Below are positions 17,955 to 26,927 of a stretch of DNA of 64,000 nucleotides, piece by piece. The position numbers were made by a program, and so were the translations under genes. Below the pieces are notes generated by a model, which was not told the origin of the DNA, made no database searches, and saw nothing but the letters and a program-made list of their open reading frames with translations. This stretch comes from Bacteroidota bacterium (lineage in GTDB: Bacteria > Bacteroidota > Bacteroidia > Bacteroidales > JAGONC01): positions 1 to 64,000 of the forward strand of contig JAPLDP010000028.1 in NCBI GenBank assembly GCA_026391695.1. The letters are read 5' to 3'. Positions within the stretch are counted from its first letter, which is position 1. Each line of letters begins with the position of its first letter.

Positions 17955-18461
17955 TCATTTGGTTTCTTTTCTGGCAACAATGATAGCCCCGATCATAGCA
18001 GCAAGCAGCAATACCGATATCACTTCAAATGGAAGGGCATAGCCGCCTTCACCGTATGAGATAAGTTTCGTGCCAATAGTCTTGATATCACTGCCGATGG
18101 CAGGCTCGGATGATGGAACGAAAGTAAATCTGAAAATAGTGGTAAGAGTAAGAATGGCGCCAATGATGACGGCGAGGGCTGAGAAAAGTGACCGTCTGGC
18201 ACCGGCCATGGGCGCCCGTTCGCTGATATGGCTGGTAAGAAGAATGGAGAAGATGATCAGCACCACGATACCGCCGGCATAAACGGTAAGCTGCACCGCA
18301 GCAAGAAAATTAAAATTCAGCATAAAATACAAACCTGCAGTGGCAAGCAGCACGAACAGAAGATATACCGCTGACCGTAATATCCGCCGGCTTACCACAG
18401 TCATCACTGAGAATATCAGGATGATACCTGCAAATACAAAAAACATGACTTTACTATTCAT
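17955..18461 (-). CDS. nuoJ: NADH-quinone oxidoreductase subunit J
   Basis: 168 residues, five membrane helices. The third-helix segment VQLTVYAGGIVVLIIFSIL, which contains the pi-bulge tyrosine and glycines of NuoJ, is clear, as is the first helix (FVFAGIILIFSVMTVVSRRI). The C-terminus EVISVLLLAAMIGAIIVARK is standard. Fifteen bp separate it from nuoI. Confidence 0.95.
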   Translation of the reverse strand: MNSKVMFFVFAGIILIFSVMTVVSRRILRSAVYLLFVLLATAGLYFMLNFNFLAAVQLTVYAGGIVVLIIFSILLTSHISERAPMAGARRSLFSALAVIIGAILTLTTIFRFTFVPSSEPAIGSDIKTIGTKLISYGEGGYALPFEVISVLLLAAMIGAIIVARKETK

Positions 18462-18476
18462 TTCGTAGTCTCTTTT

Positions 18477-18959
18477 TTATTCTTTGACACCTTCCATAAT
18501 CTTCGAACCGGATTTGTTGAGAACCTTAGTGAGTTTGGACCTGTCCCAAACAGCATGTTCGAATGTCTGCGCCATAACGATAGCCTCCGACGGGCAGTTT
18601 TTTATGCATAGATTGCACATCGTGCACATGCTAAGATGATAGATGTGCTTGTCGATAATCCGTTTTTTCTTTCCGTCGGGTAAAACGATGGTCTTTGAAA
18701 TAATTTCAATGGAGCCATTAGGGCAATTGATTTCACAGATACCACAGCCAGTACAACTATGCTCATTATATTCATTGTGAGGCATAACCACTTCACCGCG
18801 GAAACGATCGAACATCTTCAATTTATCACGGTTTTCCGGGTACTGTTGTGTAACAATGGTTTTTGGCCTGATGATATAATGACCTGTAACTTGCATCCCT
18901 TGCACAAGAGTCCAGATGCCTTTGATGATGGATAGGATATATTTATATAATGCTTTCAT
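18477..18959 (-). CDS. nuoI: NADH-quinone oxidoreductase subunit I, two [4Fe-4S] ferredoxin
   Basis: 160 residues. Two cysteine motifs, CTGCGICEINCP and CTMCNLCIKNCP, bind the N6a and N6b clusters that carry electrons toward NuoB. The N-terminal amphipathic helix with GMQVTGHYIIRPKTIVTQQYP matches the family. It is encoded between nuoH and nuoJ. Confidence 0.95.
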   Translation of the reverse strand: MKALYKYILSIIKGIWTLVQGMQVTGHYIIRPKTIVTQQYPENRDKLKMFDRFRGEVVMPHNEYNEHSCTGCGICEINCPNGSIEIISKTIVLPDGKKKRIIDKHIYHLSMCTMCNLCIKNCPSEAIVMAQTFEHAVWDRSKLTKVLNKSGSKIMEGVKE

Positions 18960-18977
18960 AGGTTCGGATAACGATAT

Positions 18978-20066
18978 TTAAAAATGCCAACCTTTCAAAA
19001 CGATGAACGCCATGATCAGGATGTTCACAAGGTTAATAGGTAGCAGGAATTTCCATTCCAGTGCTAGTATCTGGTCGATCCTAAGCCTGGGGAATGTCCA
19101 TTTAAACCACATGATGAGAAAAATGACCGCCAGGACTTTACCGAAGAACCAGAAAATAGGCGGGATGAAATCCATTATACGGTTGAATCCCTCAAAGTGC
19201 CCAAAGTGGAATGGCATCCATGCCCCAAGGAATACTGTAGTGGCTATTGCTGCTACGATGAACAGGTTAACATATTCTGCCAAAAAGAAAAAGGCGAATT
19301 TTATGCCTGAATATTCAGTGTGGAAGCCTGCTGTGAGTTCCGATTCAGCTTCTGCCAGGTCAAAAGGTCCGCGGTTTGTTTCTGCTGTCCCGGCAATGAC
19401 GAAGACGAAAAAAGCGATGACTGCCGGAATATGGCCTTTGAAAATAAACCAGGTCGCCTGCTGGCCCTCAACGATCTGTGATACCTGAAGCGAACCGGCA
19501 AGAATAGCAATGGTAATGATCGACAGTCCGACAGAAAGCTCATAGCTGACGATTTGGGCGCCACTGCGCATCGCACCGATAAGAGAATATTTATTATTGC
19601 TTGACCATCCGGCCAAAAGAACACCGATGACTCCCACAGCCGACACAGACGTCACAAAAAATACCCCGATGTCGAAATCAAAAGCTTGTAAACCTTTTGC
19701 AAAAGGAATGACGGAAATTGTAAGAAAAGGTACAATAATGACGATAAATGGAGCCAAATTGTAAAGGAACTTGTCAGCTTTTGCAGGCTGGATAAGCTCT
19801 TTCATCAGCAGCTTGATGAAGTCGGCAATGGTCTGTAACAGTCCCCATGGCCCGACACGCATAGGGCCTAACCTGTTCTGGAAAAAAGCACAGACCTTCC
19901 TCTCAGCATAAACAAGGAATAATCCGAATAAGGCAACAAACAGGATAACGGTGACACCGATAATGACCCATTCAATGGCCTGCGTGGCAACCGGTGACAT
20001 GTGTGCACTCAGGCCTTTGTGAATGGCCTCGGTAAGTGATGAAAAATCATATATATCAAACACCAT
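18978..20066 (-). CDS. nuoH: NADH-quinone oxidoreductase subunit H
   Basis: 362 residues, about eight membrane helices. Key motifs are ERKVCAFFQNRLGPMRVGPW, LLQTIADFIKLLMKE, ETNRGPFDLAEAESEL and FHTEYSGIKFAFFFLAEYVN, the Glu-rich loop that forms the quinone entry site. It lies between nuoD (14 bp) and nuoI. Normal length. Confidence 0.96.
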   Translation of the reverse strand: MVFDIYDFSSLTEAIHKGLSAHMSPVATQAIEWVIIGVTVILFVALFGLFLVYAERKVCAFFQNRLGPMRVGPWGLLQTIADFIKLLMKELIQPAKADKFLYNLAPFIVIIVPFLTISVIPFAKGLQAFDFDIGVFFVTSVSAVGVIGVLLAGWSSNNKYSLIGAMRSGAQIVSYELSVGLSIITIAILAGSLQVSQIVEGQQATWFIFKGHIPAVIAFFVFVIAGTAETNRGPFDLAEAESELTAGFHTEYSGIKFAFFFLAEYVNLFIVAAIATTVFLGAWMPFHFGHFEGFNRIMDFIPPIFWFFGKVLAVIFLIMWFKWTFPRLRIDQILALEWKFLLPINLVNILIMAFIVLKGWHF

Positions 20067-20080
20067 AGAATAGGGTTCTT

Positions 20081-21193
20081 TTATCGGTCAATATCTGGAA
20101 TTACAAGGTCAAGTGTCGACATAATGGCTACCAGGTCGGCAATCTTCCAGCCCTTGGCAATGACATTCAATGCTGAAAGATTGGAGAAACCCGGTGACCG
20201 GAATTTAAGCCTGTAAGGATTCTTCTTTCCATCGCTGATGATGAACACACCAAATTCCCCTCTTGCCGCCTCCACTCTCTGATAAAATTCACCCTCGGGT
20301 AGTTTGATGACACCTTTCATCTTAATGGCATAGTCGCCTCCGGGGATGTTATCGATGAGTTGCTCAATTATGGACAGGGATTCCCACATTTCAGTTATCC
20401 TCACCCTGTAGCGGGCAAAGGTGTCGCCGGCAGTGTCAAGGGCTTCGTTAAACTGCACCAAGGGATAGGCGCTGTATGGATGATGCTTTCTTACATCACA
20501 TGCGAATCCGGATGCGCGTCCTGAGGGGCCGGTGACACCATAGGAGATGGCATCTTCGAGGGATAATATCCCAATGTTTTTGGTTCTCTCTTTGAAAATT
20601 ACATTCCCTGTGAGAAGCTGGTCATATTCCGGCAGCTTCTTTTTGAAGTAGATGATAAAATCCTTAACGCGTTTCTGGAAGTTGGGATGGATGTCGAACA
20701 TCACCCCACCCGGTACGCTGTAATTCACTGTTAACCTGGCGCCACAGGTCTCTTCGAAGATGTCAAGAACTTTTTCCCTGTCACGTAGTCCATAAAAAAA
20801 TGTCGTCAATGCTCCCAGGTCCATTCCCATGACGCACCACCAGAGCTGGTGTGAAGCCAGACGCTGTAACTCGGCCATAATGGTGCGGATATACCTGACC
20901 CTGTCGGGAACTTCTATGCCCATTGCATTTTCAACACACAGGCATACAGCCTCATTATTCATATGTGCCGACAGGTAATCCATACGATCAGTCAAATGGA
21001 CAATCTGGGGATAGGCGAGTGATTCACACATCTTCTCAATGCCGCTGTGGATGTAGCCGATATGAGGTTCCACATTGTGCACAATCTCGCCTTCCAGTTT
21101 AAGCAGGAGCCTCAGCACACCATGTGTCGACGGGTGCTGTGGTCCCATGTTTATCAGGTATTCCTGGGTTTTTATTTCATCGGGTGTAGTCAT
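20081..21193 (-). CDS. nuoD: NADH-quinone oxidoreductase subunit D (49 kDa)
   Basis: 370 residues, separate from nuoC, not fused as in Escherichia. It begins TQEYLINMGPQHPSTHGVLR, the invariant quinone-site His-containing motif, and continues with NVEPHIGYIHSGIEKMCES, TDRMDYLSAHMNNEAVCLC and YGVTGPSGRASG. The hydrogenase-like nickel cysteines are absent as expected. The nuoC stop lies three bases upstream. Confidence 0.96.
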   Translation of the reverse strand: MTTPDEIKTQEYLINMGPQHPSTHGVLRLLLKLEGEIVHNVEPHIGYIHSGIEKMCESLAYPQIVHLTDRMDYLSAHMNNEAVCLCVENAMGIEVPDRVRYIRTIMAELQRLASHQLWWCVMGMDLGALTTFFYGLRDREKVLDIFEETCGARLTVNYSVPGGVMFDIHPNFQKRVKDFIIYFKKKLPEYDQLLTGNVIFKERTKNIGILSLEDAISYGVTGPSGRASGFACDVRKHHPYSAYPLVQFNEALDTAGDTFARYRVRITEMWESLSIIEQLIDNIPGGDYAIKMKGVIKLPEGEFYQRVEAARGEFGVFIISDGKKNPYRLKFRSPGFSNLSALNVIAKGWKIADLVAIMSTLDLVIPDIDR

Positions 21194-21196
21194 AGG

Positions 21197-21655
21197 CTAA
21201 CGCTCCACTATTCTGATTTCATCCATATAATCTTTTCGCAAAGGGAATCCCCATCCTTCATCGAGGAAGAGGCGGCGCAGGTCAGGGTGGCCATTAAATT
21301 TAACCCCCAGCAGGTCATATACCTCACGTTCATGGAACTCGGCGGTACGCCATATATCGCATACGGTATCCAGCACAGGATCCTGACGGTCATGGGTCTT
21401 CGTCTTGAGCACCATGATATGTTTATGTTTGTATGATTCCAGATGATAGTACACCATCATGTTCTCGGGGAAATCAATTCCAGTAAGGCAAATGAGATAA
21501 TCAAAGGATGTTTCCTCCGACTCTTTAAGAGCTCTGGCAAATTGCCGCAATTTTTCTGCGGGTATGACAACTTCAAGGTATTGTTTGCCGATTGTGACCT
21601 CTGCTTCCGGCAACATAGTAATAATCTTTGCTTTTAGTGCTTCGTTGGTCATCAA
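21197..21655 (-). CDS. nuoC: NADH-quinone oxidoreductase subunit C (30 kDa)
   Basis: 152 residues. The C-terminal signature is complete: RTAEFHEREVYDLLGVKFNG, HPDLRRLFLDEGWGFPLRKD. It forms part of the peripheral Q-module with NuoD, and almost abuts nuoD. The distance to nuoB is 60 bp. Slightly short for the family but without gaps in the motifs. Confidence 0.95.
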   Translation of the reverse strand: MMTNEALKAKIITMLPEAEVTIGKQYLEVVIPAEKLRQFARALKESEETSFDYLICLTGIDFPENMMVYYHLESYKHKHIMVLKTKTHDRQDPVLDTVCDIWRTAEFHEREVYDLLGVKFNGHPDLRRLFLDEGWGFPLRKDYMDEIRIVER

Positions 21656-21715
21656 AAATATTTTTTAACTGACAATAATGATAATTATTGACTTCTAAAC
21701 ACTTCAACCACTCAT

Positions 21716-22264
21716 TCACTCATTGCTTACTATCTTTTTCTTGCCAAAATTTCTTTCACGTCTAATTTTTTTCTGAAGTTGCATGAGTCCAAATAATAAG
21801 GCTTCAGGACGAGGTGGGCATCCCGGAATATAAACATCAACAGGAATGACGTGGTCAGCACCCTTAACGACGGAATAGGAGTTATAAAAGAAAGGCCCTC
21901 CGGAAATAGCGCATGCCCCCATAGCGATGACATATTTTGGCTCTGCCATCTGATCATAAAGGCGTTTGAGAACAGGAGCCATTTTATAAACGATAGAACC
22001 TGATATGATGATCACATCAGCCTGACGCGGTGTAGCCCGTGCCACTTCAAAGCCGAAGCGAGCAAAGTCATGCCGTGATGCTCCCGTAGCCATCATTTCT
22101 ATGGCACAACACCGTGTGCCAAAAGTCAGCGGCCATACCGAATTGGATCTTCCCCAGTTTATAAGGGCATCCAGCTGGGCCAGGATAATACCGCCTCCGG
22201 CATATTCCTCACTGATCGGGTAATCATTAATATAAAATGGATCTTTTTTCTTTCTTATTCCCAT
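21716..22264 (-). CDS. nuoB: NADH-quinone oxidoreductase subunit B (PSST, cluster N2)
   Basis: 182 residues. The N2 ligands are visible: the tandem cysteines in [13 protein letters not shown], then [12 protein letters not shown] and [20 protein letters not shown]. It transfers electrons to quinone at the NuoB/NuoD interface. The start overlaps the end of nuoA by ten bases. Confidence 0.96.
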   Translation of the reverse strand: MGIRKKKDPFYINDYPISEEYAGGGIILAQLDALINWGRSNSVWPLTFGTRCCAIEMMATGASRHDFARFGFEVARATPRQADVIIISGSIVYKMAPVLKRLYDQMAEPKYVIAMGACAISGGPFFYNSYSVVKGADHVIPVDVYIPGCPPRPEALLFGLMQLQKKIRRERNFGKKKIVSNE

Positions 22265-22605
22265 TTCAAAGCATGTTTTTTCCAGGCATATAAAAGCCCA
22301 AGACCTAAAATAAAGAAGAATATCAGAATTTCAATAAAGCCAACAAGTCCGGCCTGATGCATGATCACAGCCCAGGGATAGACGAAGACAGTTTCGACAT
22401 CGAAAATAAGGAAAAGGATAGCAAACAGGTAATATCCCACTGTATACTGGAGCCAGGCTCCGCCAATGGTCGGAATCCCGCATTCATAAGGTTCGAATTT
22501 CTGAGGATTATAAGATTTACGGGGTACTAAACTTGAAAAAACCACGGCAGCTCCGACGAGGAAGACTGCTGTTATAAAGAATAATACAAGTGATTGACTT
22601 TCCAT
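22255..22605 (-). CDS. nuoA: NADH-quinone oxidoreductase subunit A, first gene of the 11-gene nuo operon
   Basis: 116 residues, three membrane helices, motifs [15 protein letters not shown] and [18 protein letters not shown]. It heads the order A-B-C-D-H-I-J-K-L-M-N. nuoE, nuoF and nuoG are absent, so this is the 11-subunit complex that lacks the NADH-oxidising module and must take electrons from another donor, such as ferredoxin, or from an unlinked module. A -7 box lies 43 bp upstream. Confidence 0.95.
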   Translation of the reverse strand: MESQSLVLFFITAVFLVGAAVVFSSLVPRKSYNPQKFEPYECGIPTIGGAWLQYTVGYYLFAILFLIFDVETVFVYPWAVIMHQAGLVGFIEILIFFFILGLGLLYAWKKHALKWE

Positions 22606-22647
22606 GAGTTAAATATAACAATGACAATTTTTGAAAAAATGAAGGGT

Positions 22648-22655
22648 CAAAAGTA
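22648..22655 (-). promoter_or_regulatory. Candidate -7 box of the nuo operon (TACTTTTG)
   Basis: On the minus strand TACTTTTG matches the Bacteroidota consensus TAnnTTTG, 43 bp before the nuoA ATG. A TTTG that could act as the -33 element lies 23 bp further upstream (22679-22682), slightly beyond the usual 19-21 bp, with a ten-A tract between them. Confidence 0.55.
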
Positions 22656-22714
22656 TGAATTTTTTTTTTGTATCTATCCAAATATATATGATGAGTTTAT
22701 TAACAGAAAAAGGG

Positions 22715-22755
22715 AAAGAGGGATGACATCTCCCCAGAGATGTCATCCCTCTTTT
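22715..22755. terminator. Palindromic hairpin overlapping the GH27 stop codon
   Basis: The stem AAAGAGGGATGACATCTC (22715-22732) pairs with 22737 onward around a CCCA loop, followed by T-rich sequence on both strands. It shares the core GGGATGACATCTC with the hairpin at 11480-11528. The last codons of the GH27 gene (Lys-Lys-Glu-Gly-stop) are part of the stem. It should end transcription of the GH27 gene and insulate the nuo promoter. Confidence 0.75.
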
Positions 22756-25022
22756 TTAACCTTAACCAAAACAACACCATGTGACGGCACATGGGCTTCA
22801 AATATATCCATGATTTCACCAATGTCCTTTTGTCGCCAGAGATCTCGCACTTTAACATTTCCTTCAATGCCTGTTTTTTTCAGGTTTAGCATGTAAGTCT
22901 CAGTTTTTTCGCCGAGGTTGAAAATACCTATTGCACTGTTGCCATTTTCAAGTTTTTTAACCCACACCTGGATGTCTCCTTCCTTGATGACCGGCGTGGC
23001 TTGTTTCCCCAATGGATCCTGGTCAATGGCCAGCACTTCATCATTAGTGAGAAGATTAAGCGTGAAGGCATCCAACCGTTGCATGTCGCAGCCGATTAAT
23101 AACGGGGCTGACAAAAGACACCAAAGAGAGATGTGTGTATATTGTTCATCAGGTGTAAGTTTGGTAGGATGGAGGTTTGGTCCCCAGCCAACCCAGCCGA
23201 CAACAAGCATGTCAGGATCATTCCACCGCCCCGGACCGGCAAAAGGTCCATTTTCAACCTGACCGAAGCCTATTTCACTCAAGCTTTCCCATGTGTCGGT
23301 AATATCGCCTGTAGTGCGCCACAGGTTGCCGCCAACCTCAGCACCCCATTCCCACACATTGCTCATTCCATACTGGCACAGACTGTAAACAATATCCCTG
23401 TCAACCTTGTCAAGAGCATCACGCATGACAAAATAGGGTTTCTTGCGTTCCGGCAGTGAAGTGTCTTTGGCAATACCATCATAGGAACACCAGTCATATT
23501 TCAGGTAGTCCACACCCCAGGAAGCAAAGGAGTTGGCATCCTGCTGTTCATGCTGGTATGTGGCCGTATATCCGCCACAGGTCAATGGGCCTGGAGAACT
23601 ATATATTCCGAACTTTAAACCCAAAGCATGAAGGCTGTCACCGAGCCTTTTCATGTCAGGGAACTTTTCATTGGTTAGGATGTTTCCTTTAGGATCACGT
23701 TTGGGTTCTCTATCCTTTGATATTTCCCATCCGTCATCAATATTAATGTATGTCCACCCATGATTGACGAGGCCTTTTTCGATATATGTCTTTGCACTTG
23801 TAAGTACTTTTCCTTCGTCGACTGATAAGCCCCAGCAGTTCCAACTATTCCAGCCCATTGGTGGAGTGAGGGCTATCAGGTCGCCAATCACAATACGTAG
23901 CTCCTTGCTGTCTTCTCCCTGACTATTTTTAGCTTTTATTATAATCTGATATTCGCCACTCTTATAAACAGTACCTGTAATTAGCCCGGTGGCTCCATCA
24001 AGTGTGAGACCTTCGGGCAGACCGGAGGCTTCGAAAGTCATGGGTCGTTCTCCGGTTGCCGGGATGGTAAAAAGAAACGGATGACCCGGCCGTGCTGCTG
24101 TTATCCTGGCCCCGTTTATACGTGGTGAAGGCGGCGACTCCGGTGTCAGAATATATGGTGTTTCTTCCTTGTACTCGAGGAATGTGCCGGCATCTTCAAA
24201 ATCAAACCGGTATGTGATAAGAGCCGACTGATCCGTCCTGGGCAGATTAACCTTGAAATCACGGGACGTGAGAGGCTGGAGTGTCACTTCTTCTTCCATT
24301 TTATATATTTCCTCCTGTGTCACCTTGTTTACTGCTGTTATGCTGAGATCACCATCCAGGATCAGTGTCTTGGAAGTGTTTTTTATGCTGTATGATTTAC
24401 CTACGCCCTTTTCATCAAAAATAAACGGGCTGTAACTGTTATCGAAAACCAGGTATTCCTTAATGTTCACCATGCTGATGCACTGATTTCCGGTATACAA
24501 GCCTCCCTGGCCGCCCTGATCATAAACACGTACAGTAATTACATTTTCCTGATCCCACCTGATACGCGGATCATCAACTGATAAAGCGTATCTGCGGGGA
24601 TAGTCCCATAAATTAGTCGGTGCAAGCAGAAAAGATGTATCGATAACACAATCCTCTGCCACTGTCTTACCATTAATACCGATAATCTTACCGTTCAGAA
24701 AGGTCTGGTCAAAGTTGTTTATCTTACCAAGAAAGATCCTGAGACTATCCTTCAGGAAAGAGTTTTTCTTAAGTTCCGATGGGATCACTACCTTAAGCCT
24801 GAACCAGGCATAACCATCATAGGGATCATAACCCTGTTCTTCCCAAATCTTATCAACTTTTATTGTTTTCCATGCTGAATCATCGAAAGCCTGATTAGCA
24901 TACTCAAGATTGTCGCCTGTGCTGAATCGCCAGTCAGTGTTCAGATTGATCACGTTTTCAGTGTAATTATGTACACATGAAATACAGAGCAGGATAATTA
25001 GAAAAATGGAATACTTTCTCAT
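22743..25022 (-). CDS. GH27 alpha-galactosidase lipoprotein with GH2-type sugar-binding and Ig-like domains
   Basis: 759 residues. A lipoprotein-type signal (MRKYSIFLIILLCISC) is followed by a jelly-roll resembling the GH2 sugar-binding domain (NLNTDWRFSTGDNLEYANQA, YDGYAWFRLKVVIP, residues 25-180), a beta linker, and a putative-Ig He_PIG repeat (GLPEGLTLDGATGLITGTVY, about 325-375). The GH27 barrel starts near 385: PPMGWNSWNCWGLSVDE, YINIDDGWE, GVDYLKYDWC with the nucleophile Asp, and GRWNDPDMLVVG with the acid/base Asp. It hydrolyses terminal alpha-galactosides in the periplasm or on the surface. It is monocistronic, with a hairpin overlapping its stop codon. Specificity beyond the family is not readable. 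Confidence 0.92.
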   Translation of the reverse strand: MRKYSIFLIILLCISCVHNYTENVINLNTDWRFSTGDNLEYANQAFDDSAWKTIKVDKIWEEQGYDPYDGYAWFRLKVVIPSELKKNSFLKDSLRIFLGKINNFDQTFLNGKIIGINGKTVAEDCVIDTSFLLAPTNLWDYPRRYALSVDDPRIRWDQENVITVRVYDQGGQGGLYTGNQCISMVNIKEYLVFDNSYSPFIFDEKGVGKSYSIKNTSKTLILDGDLSITAVNKVTQEEIYKMEEEVTLQPLTSRDFKVNLPRTDQSALITYRFDFEDAGTFLEYKEETPYILTPESPPSPRINGARITAARPGHPFLFTIPATGERPMTFEASGLPEGLTLDGATGLITGTVYKSGEYQIIIKAKNSQGEDSKELRIVIGDLIALTPPMGWNSWNCWGLSVDEGKVLTSAKTYIEKGLVNHGWTYINIDDGWEISKDREPKRDPKGNILTNEKFPDMKRLGDSLHALGLKFGIYSSPGPLTCGGYTATYQHEQQDANSFASWGVDYLKYDWCSYDGIAKDTSLPERKKPYFVMRDALDKVDRDIVYSLCQYGMSNVWEWGAEVGGNLWRTTGDITDTWESLSEIGFGQVENGPFAGPGRWNDPDMLVVGWVGWGPNLHPTKLTPDEQYTHISLWCLLSAPLLIGCDMQRLDAFTLNLLTNDEVLAIDQDPLGKQATPVIKEGDIQVWVKKLENGNSAIGIFNLGEKTETYMLNLKKTGIEGNVKVRDLWRQKDIGEIMDIFEAHVPSHGVVLVKVKKEG

Positions 25023-25131
25023 GGCTAATGTATTATTTGATATCTGGCTAAAATAGTAAAAGCAAGGTTATGATGAGTTTTTTTTATTTAATTTTACGAC
25101 CCAACTTAAATCTTGAATATTAAATTAAAAT

Positions 25132-26919
25132 ATGAATATTATGGCAGGACTGACATTTGCCGAAAAAATGCTTGGCGCCGGTGCAGGTGTCATTGTTTTT
25201 AAGAAACCCGACATTGTTATGTCGCATGATAATACGGCCAGCATTGAAAAAACGTTTCAGAAAATGGGCGGGACAAAAGTCGCCTACCCTGGTCAGTTAC
25301 TTTTCATCCTTGATCACAATGCGCCGCCGGCCAGTTCTAAACTGGCCAATGATTACCAGCGTATCCGCGATATAGCCGCAGAGCAGGGGGTGAAAAAATT
25401 TCATGATGTCGGCGACGGTATATGCCACCAGCTGATGTCGCTTTATGCCCGCCCCGGCATGATCATCGTGGGCAGCGACAGCCATACATCTACAGCGGGT
25501 GCATTCAACGCTTTTGCCGCTGGCATCGACCGCACCGAAACGGCCGGATTGTGGAAACAGGGTGAAACGTGGTTCAGAGTACCCGAATCACTGAAAATAA
25601 CTCTTAAAGGGAAACTTTCTAAGGGTGTTTATGCTAAGGATGTTGCCTTATGGATCATCGGTATGATTGGTTCCAGCGGTGCCGACTACCTGTCGGTCGA
25701 ATTCCATGGTGAAGGCGTATTAACGCTGACTATCGCCGACCGCATGGTGCTCGCCAACCTGGCATCGGAAATGGGTGCAAAAAATGCTGTCTTCCCTTGT
25801 GATGAAGTTCTGCAGCAATGGATTGGCAGAAAAACTGCCGGAATATGGGCTGACAGCGATGCTCATTATAAAAAGGAGATGACCATCAATCTTGGAGATG
25901 TCTATCCTGTTGTAGCTGCTCCGCATCATGTAGATAATGTAAAAGCCGTATCGGAAGTGCGTGGCACAAAAATACATGAGGCGCTCATAGGTACATGCAC
26001 CAATGGCCGCATTGAGGACCTGCGTGAAGCTGCCCGCATGCTCAATGGCAGGAAAGTCCCCGCTGGATTACAGTTCCTCATTATTCCGGCATCAAAGGAA
26101 ATTTATCTTCAGGCCATGGAGGAGGGGCTGATTAAGAAATTCATAAAAGCCGGTGCTAATGTCCTTTCCGCCTCCTGCGGCCCTTGCCTGGGAACAGGGC
26201 AGGGGATACCTGCTGACGGGTATACCATAATATCAACAGCCAATCGCAATTTCAAGGGACGCATGGGAAATCCCAATTCGGCCATATACCTGGCATCTCC
26301 TGCCACGGTCACTATCTCAGCTTTGAATGGCGAAATCACCGACCCTCGCAATATCATTACAAACGATAAATTCCCACGGTCGGTGGAACAAAGCAAAACA
26401 GTCGTCATTGCACCCGGAGAAGATCGTTTTTCCAATGGCTCCTGGAATTATGCCGACGTGGATAACCTGAACACCGACCAGATGTTTGCAGGCAACCTGA
26501 CTTATAACGTGTTGAGCTCGGAACCCGACAAGATCATGCCGCACCTTTTCAAGGGCTTTGATGACCGGTTTGCTGAACAGGTGAAACAGGGCGACATCAT
26601 TATTGCCGGTGCCAACTTTGGCTGCGGCAGCTCACGGGAACATCCATCTGTTGGCCTGGCATTTGCCGGAATTAAAGCTGTGATATGCAAATCAGTCAAC
26701 AGGATTTTTTATCGCTCTTCTGTTAATCAGGGATTGCCAATCATTATCCTGCCTGAGGCAGTGGATGCTTATAAACACGGCGATAAGGTTGATATAGATT
26801 TCACCAGTGGTACAGTGACTGTCGGTACGAAGACATTCCACTTCGCTCCATTGCCTGAGAAACTAAGAGGAATATTTGACGCCAAAGGTCTTGTGAATTA
26901 TATAATATCAGGCAGGTAA
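25132..26919 (+). CDS. Aconitase-superfamily hydro-lyase, single-chain LeuC-LeuD type
   Basis: 595 residues. The large [4Fe-4S] part carries MIIVGSDSHTSTAGAFNAFA, ALIGTCTNGRIEDLREAARM and ASCGPCLGTGQG, supplying the three cluster cysteines. The swivel domain (from about 480) is fused at the C-terminus: GANFGCGSSREHPSVGLAFA, FYRSSVNQGLPIIIL. It is shorter than AcnA (about 900) or mitochondrial-type aconitase (about 750) and looks like 3-isopropylmalate dehydratase large and small chains joined. Aconitase, isopropylmalate, homoaconitate or dimethylmalate are all possible substrates. No leu genes are nearby. Start may be 25132 or 25141. Cytosolic. Confidence 0.85.
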   Translation: MNIMAGLTFAEKMLGAGAGVIVFKKPDIVMSHDNTASIEKTFQKMGGTKVAYPGQLLFILDHNAPPASSKLANDYQRIRDIAAEQGVKKFHDVGDGICHQLMSLYARPGMIIVGSDSHTSTAGAFNAFAAGIDRTETAGLWKQGETWFRVPESLKITLKGKLSKGVYAKDVALWIIGMIGSSGADYLSVEFHGEGVLTLTIADRMVLANLASEMGAKNAVFPCDEVLQQWIGRKTAGIWADSDAHYKKEMTINLGDVYPVVAAPHHVDNVKAVSEVRGTKIHEALIGTCTNGRIEDLREAARMLNGRKVPAGLQFLIIPASKEIYLQAMEEGLIKKFIKAGANVLSASCGPCLGTGQGIPADGYTIISTANRNFKGRMGNPNSAIYLASPATVTISALNGEITDPRNIITNDKFPRSVEQSKTVVIAPGEDRFSNGSWNYADVDNLNTDQMFAGNLTYNVLSSEPDKIMPHLFKGFDDRFAEQVKQGDIIIAGANFGCGSSREHPSVGLAFAGIKAVICKSVNRIFYRSSVNQGLPIIILPEAVDAYKHGDKVDIDFTSGTVTVGTKTFHFAPLPEKLRGIFDAKGLVNYIISGR

Positions 26920-26927
26920 TCAGTTCT

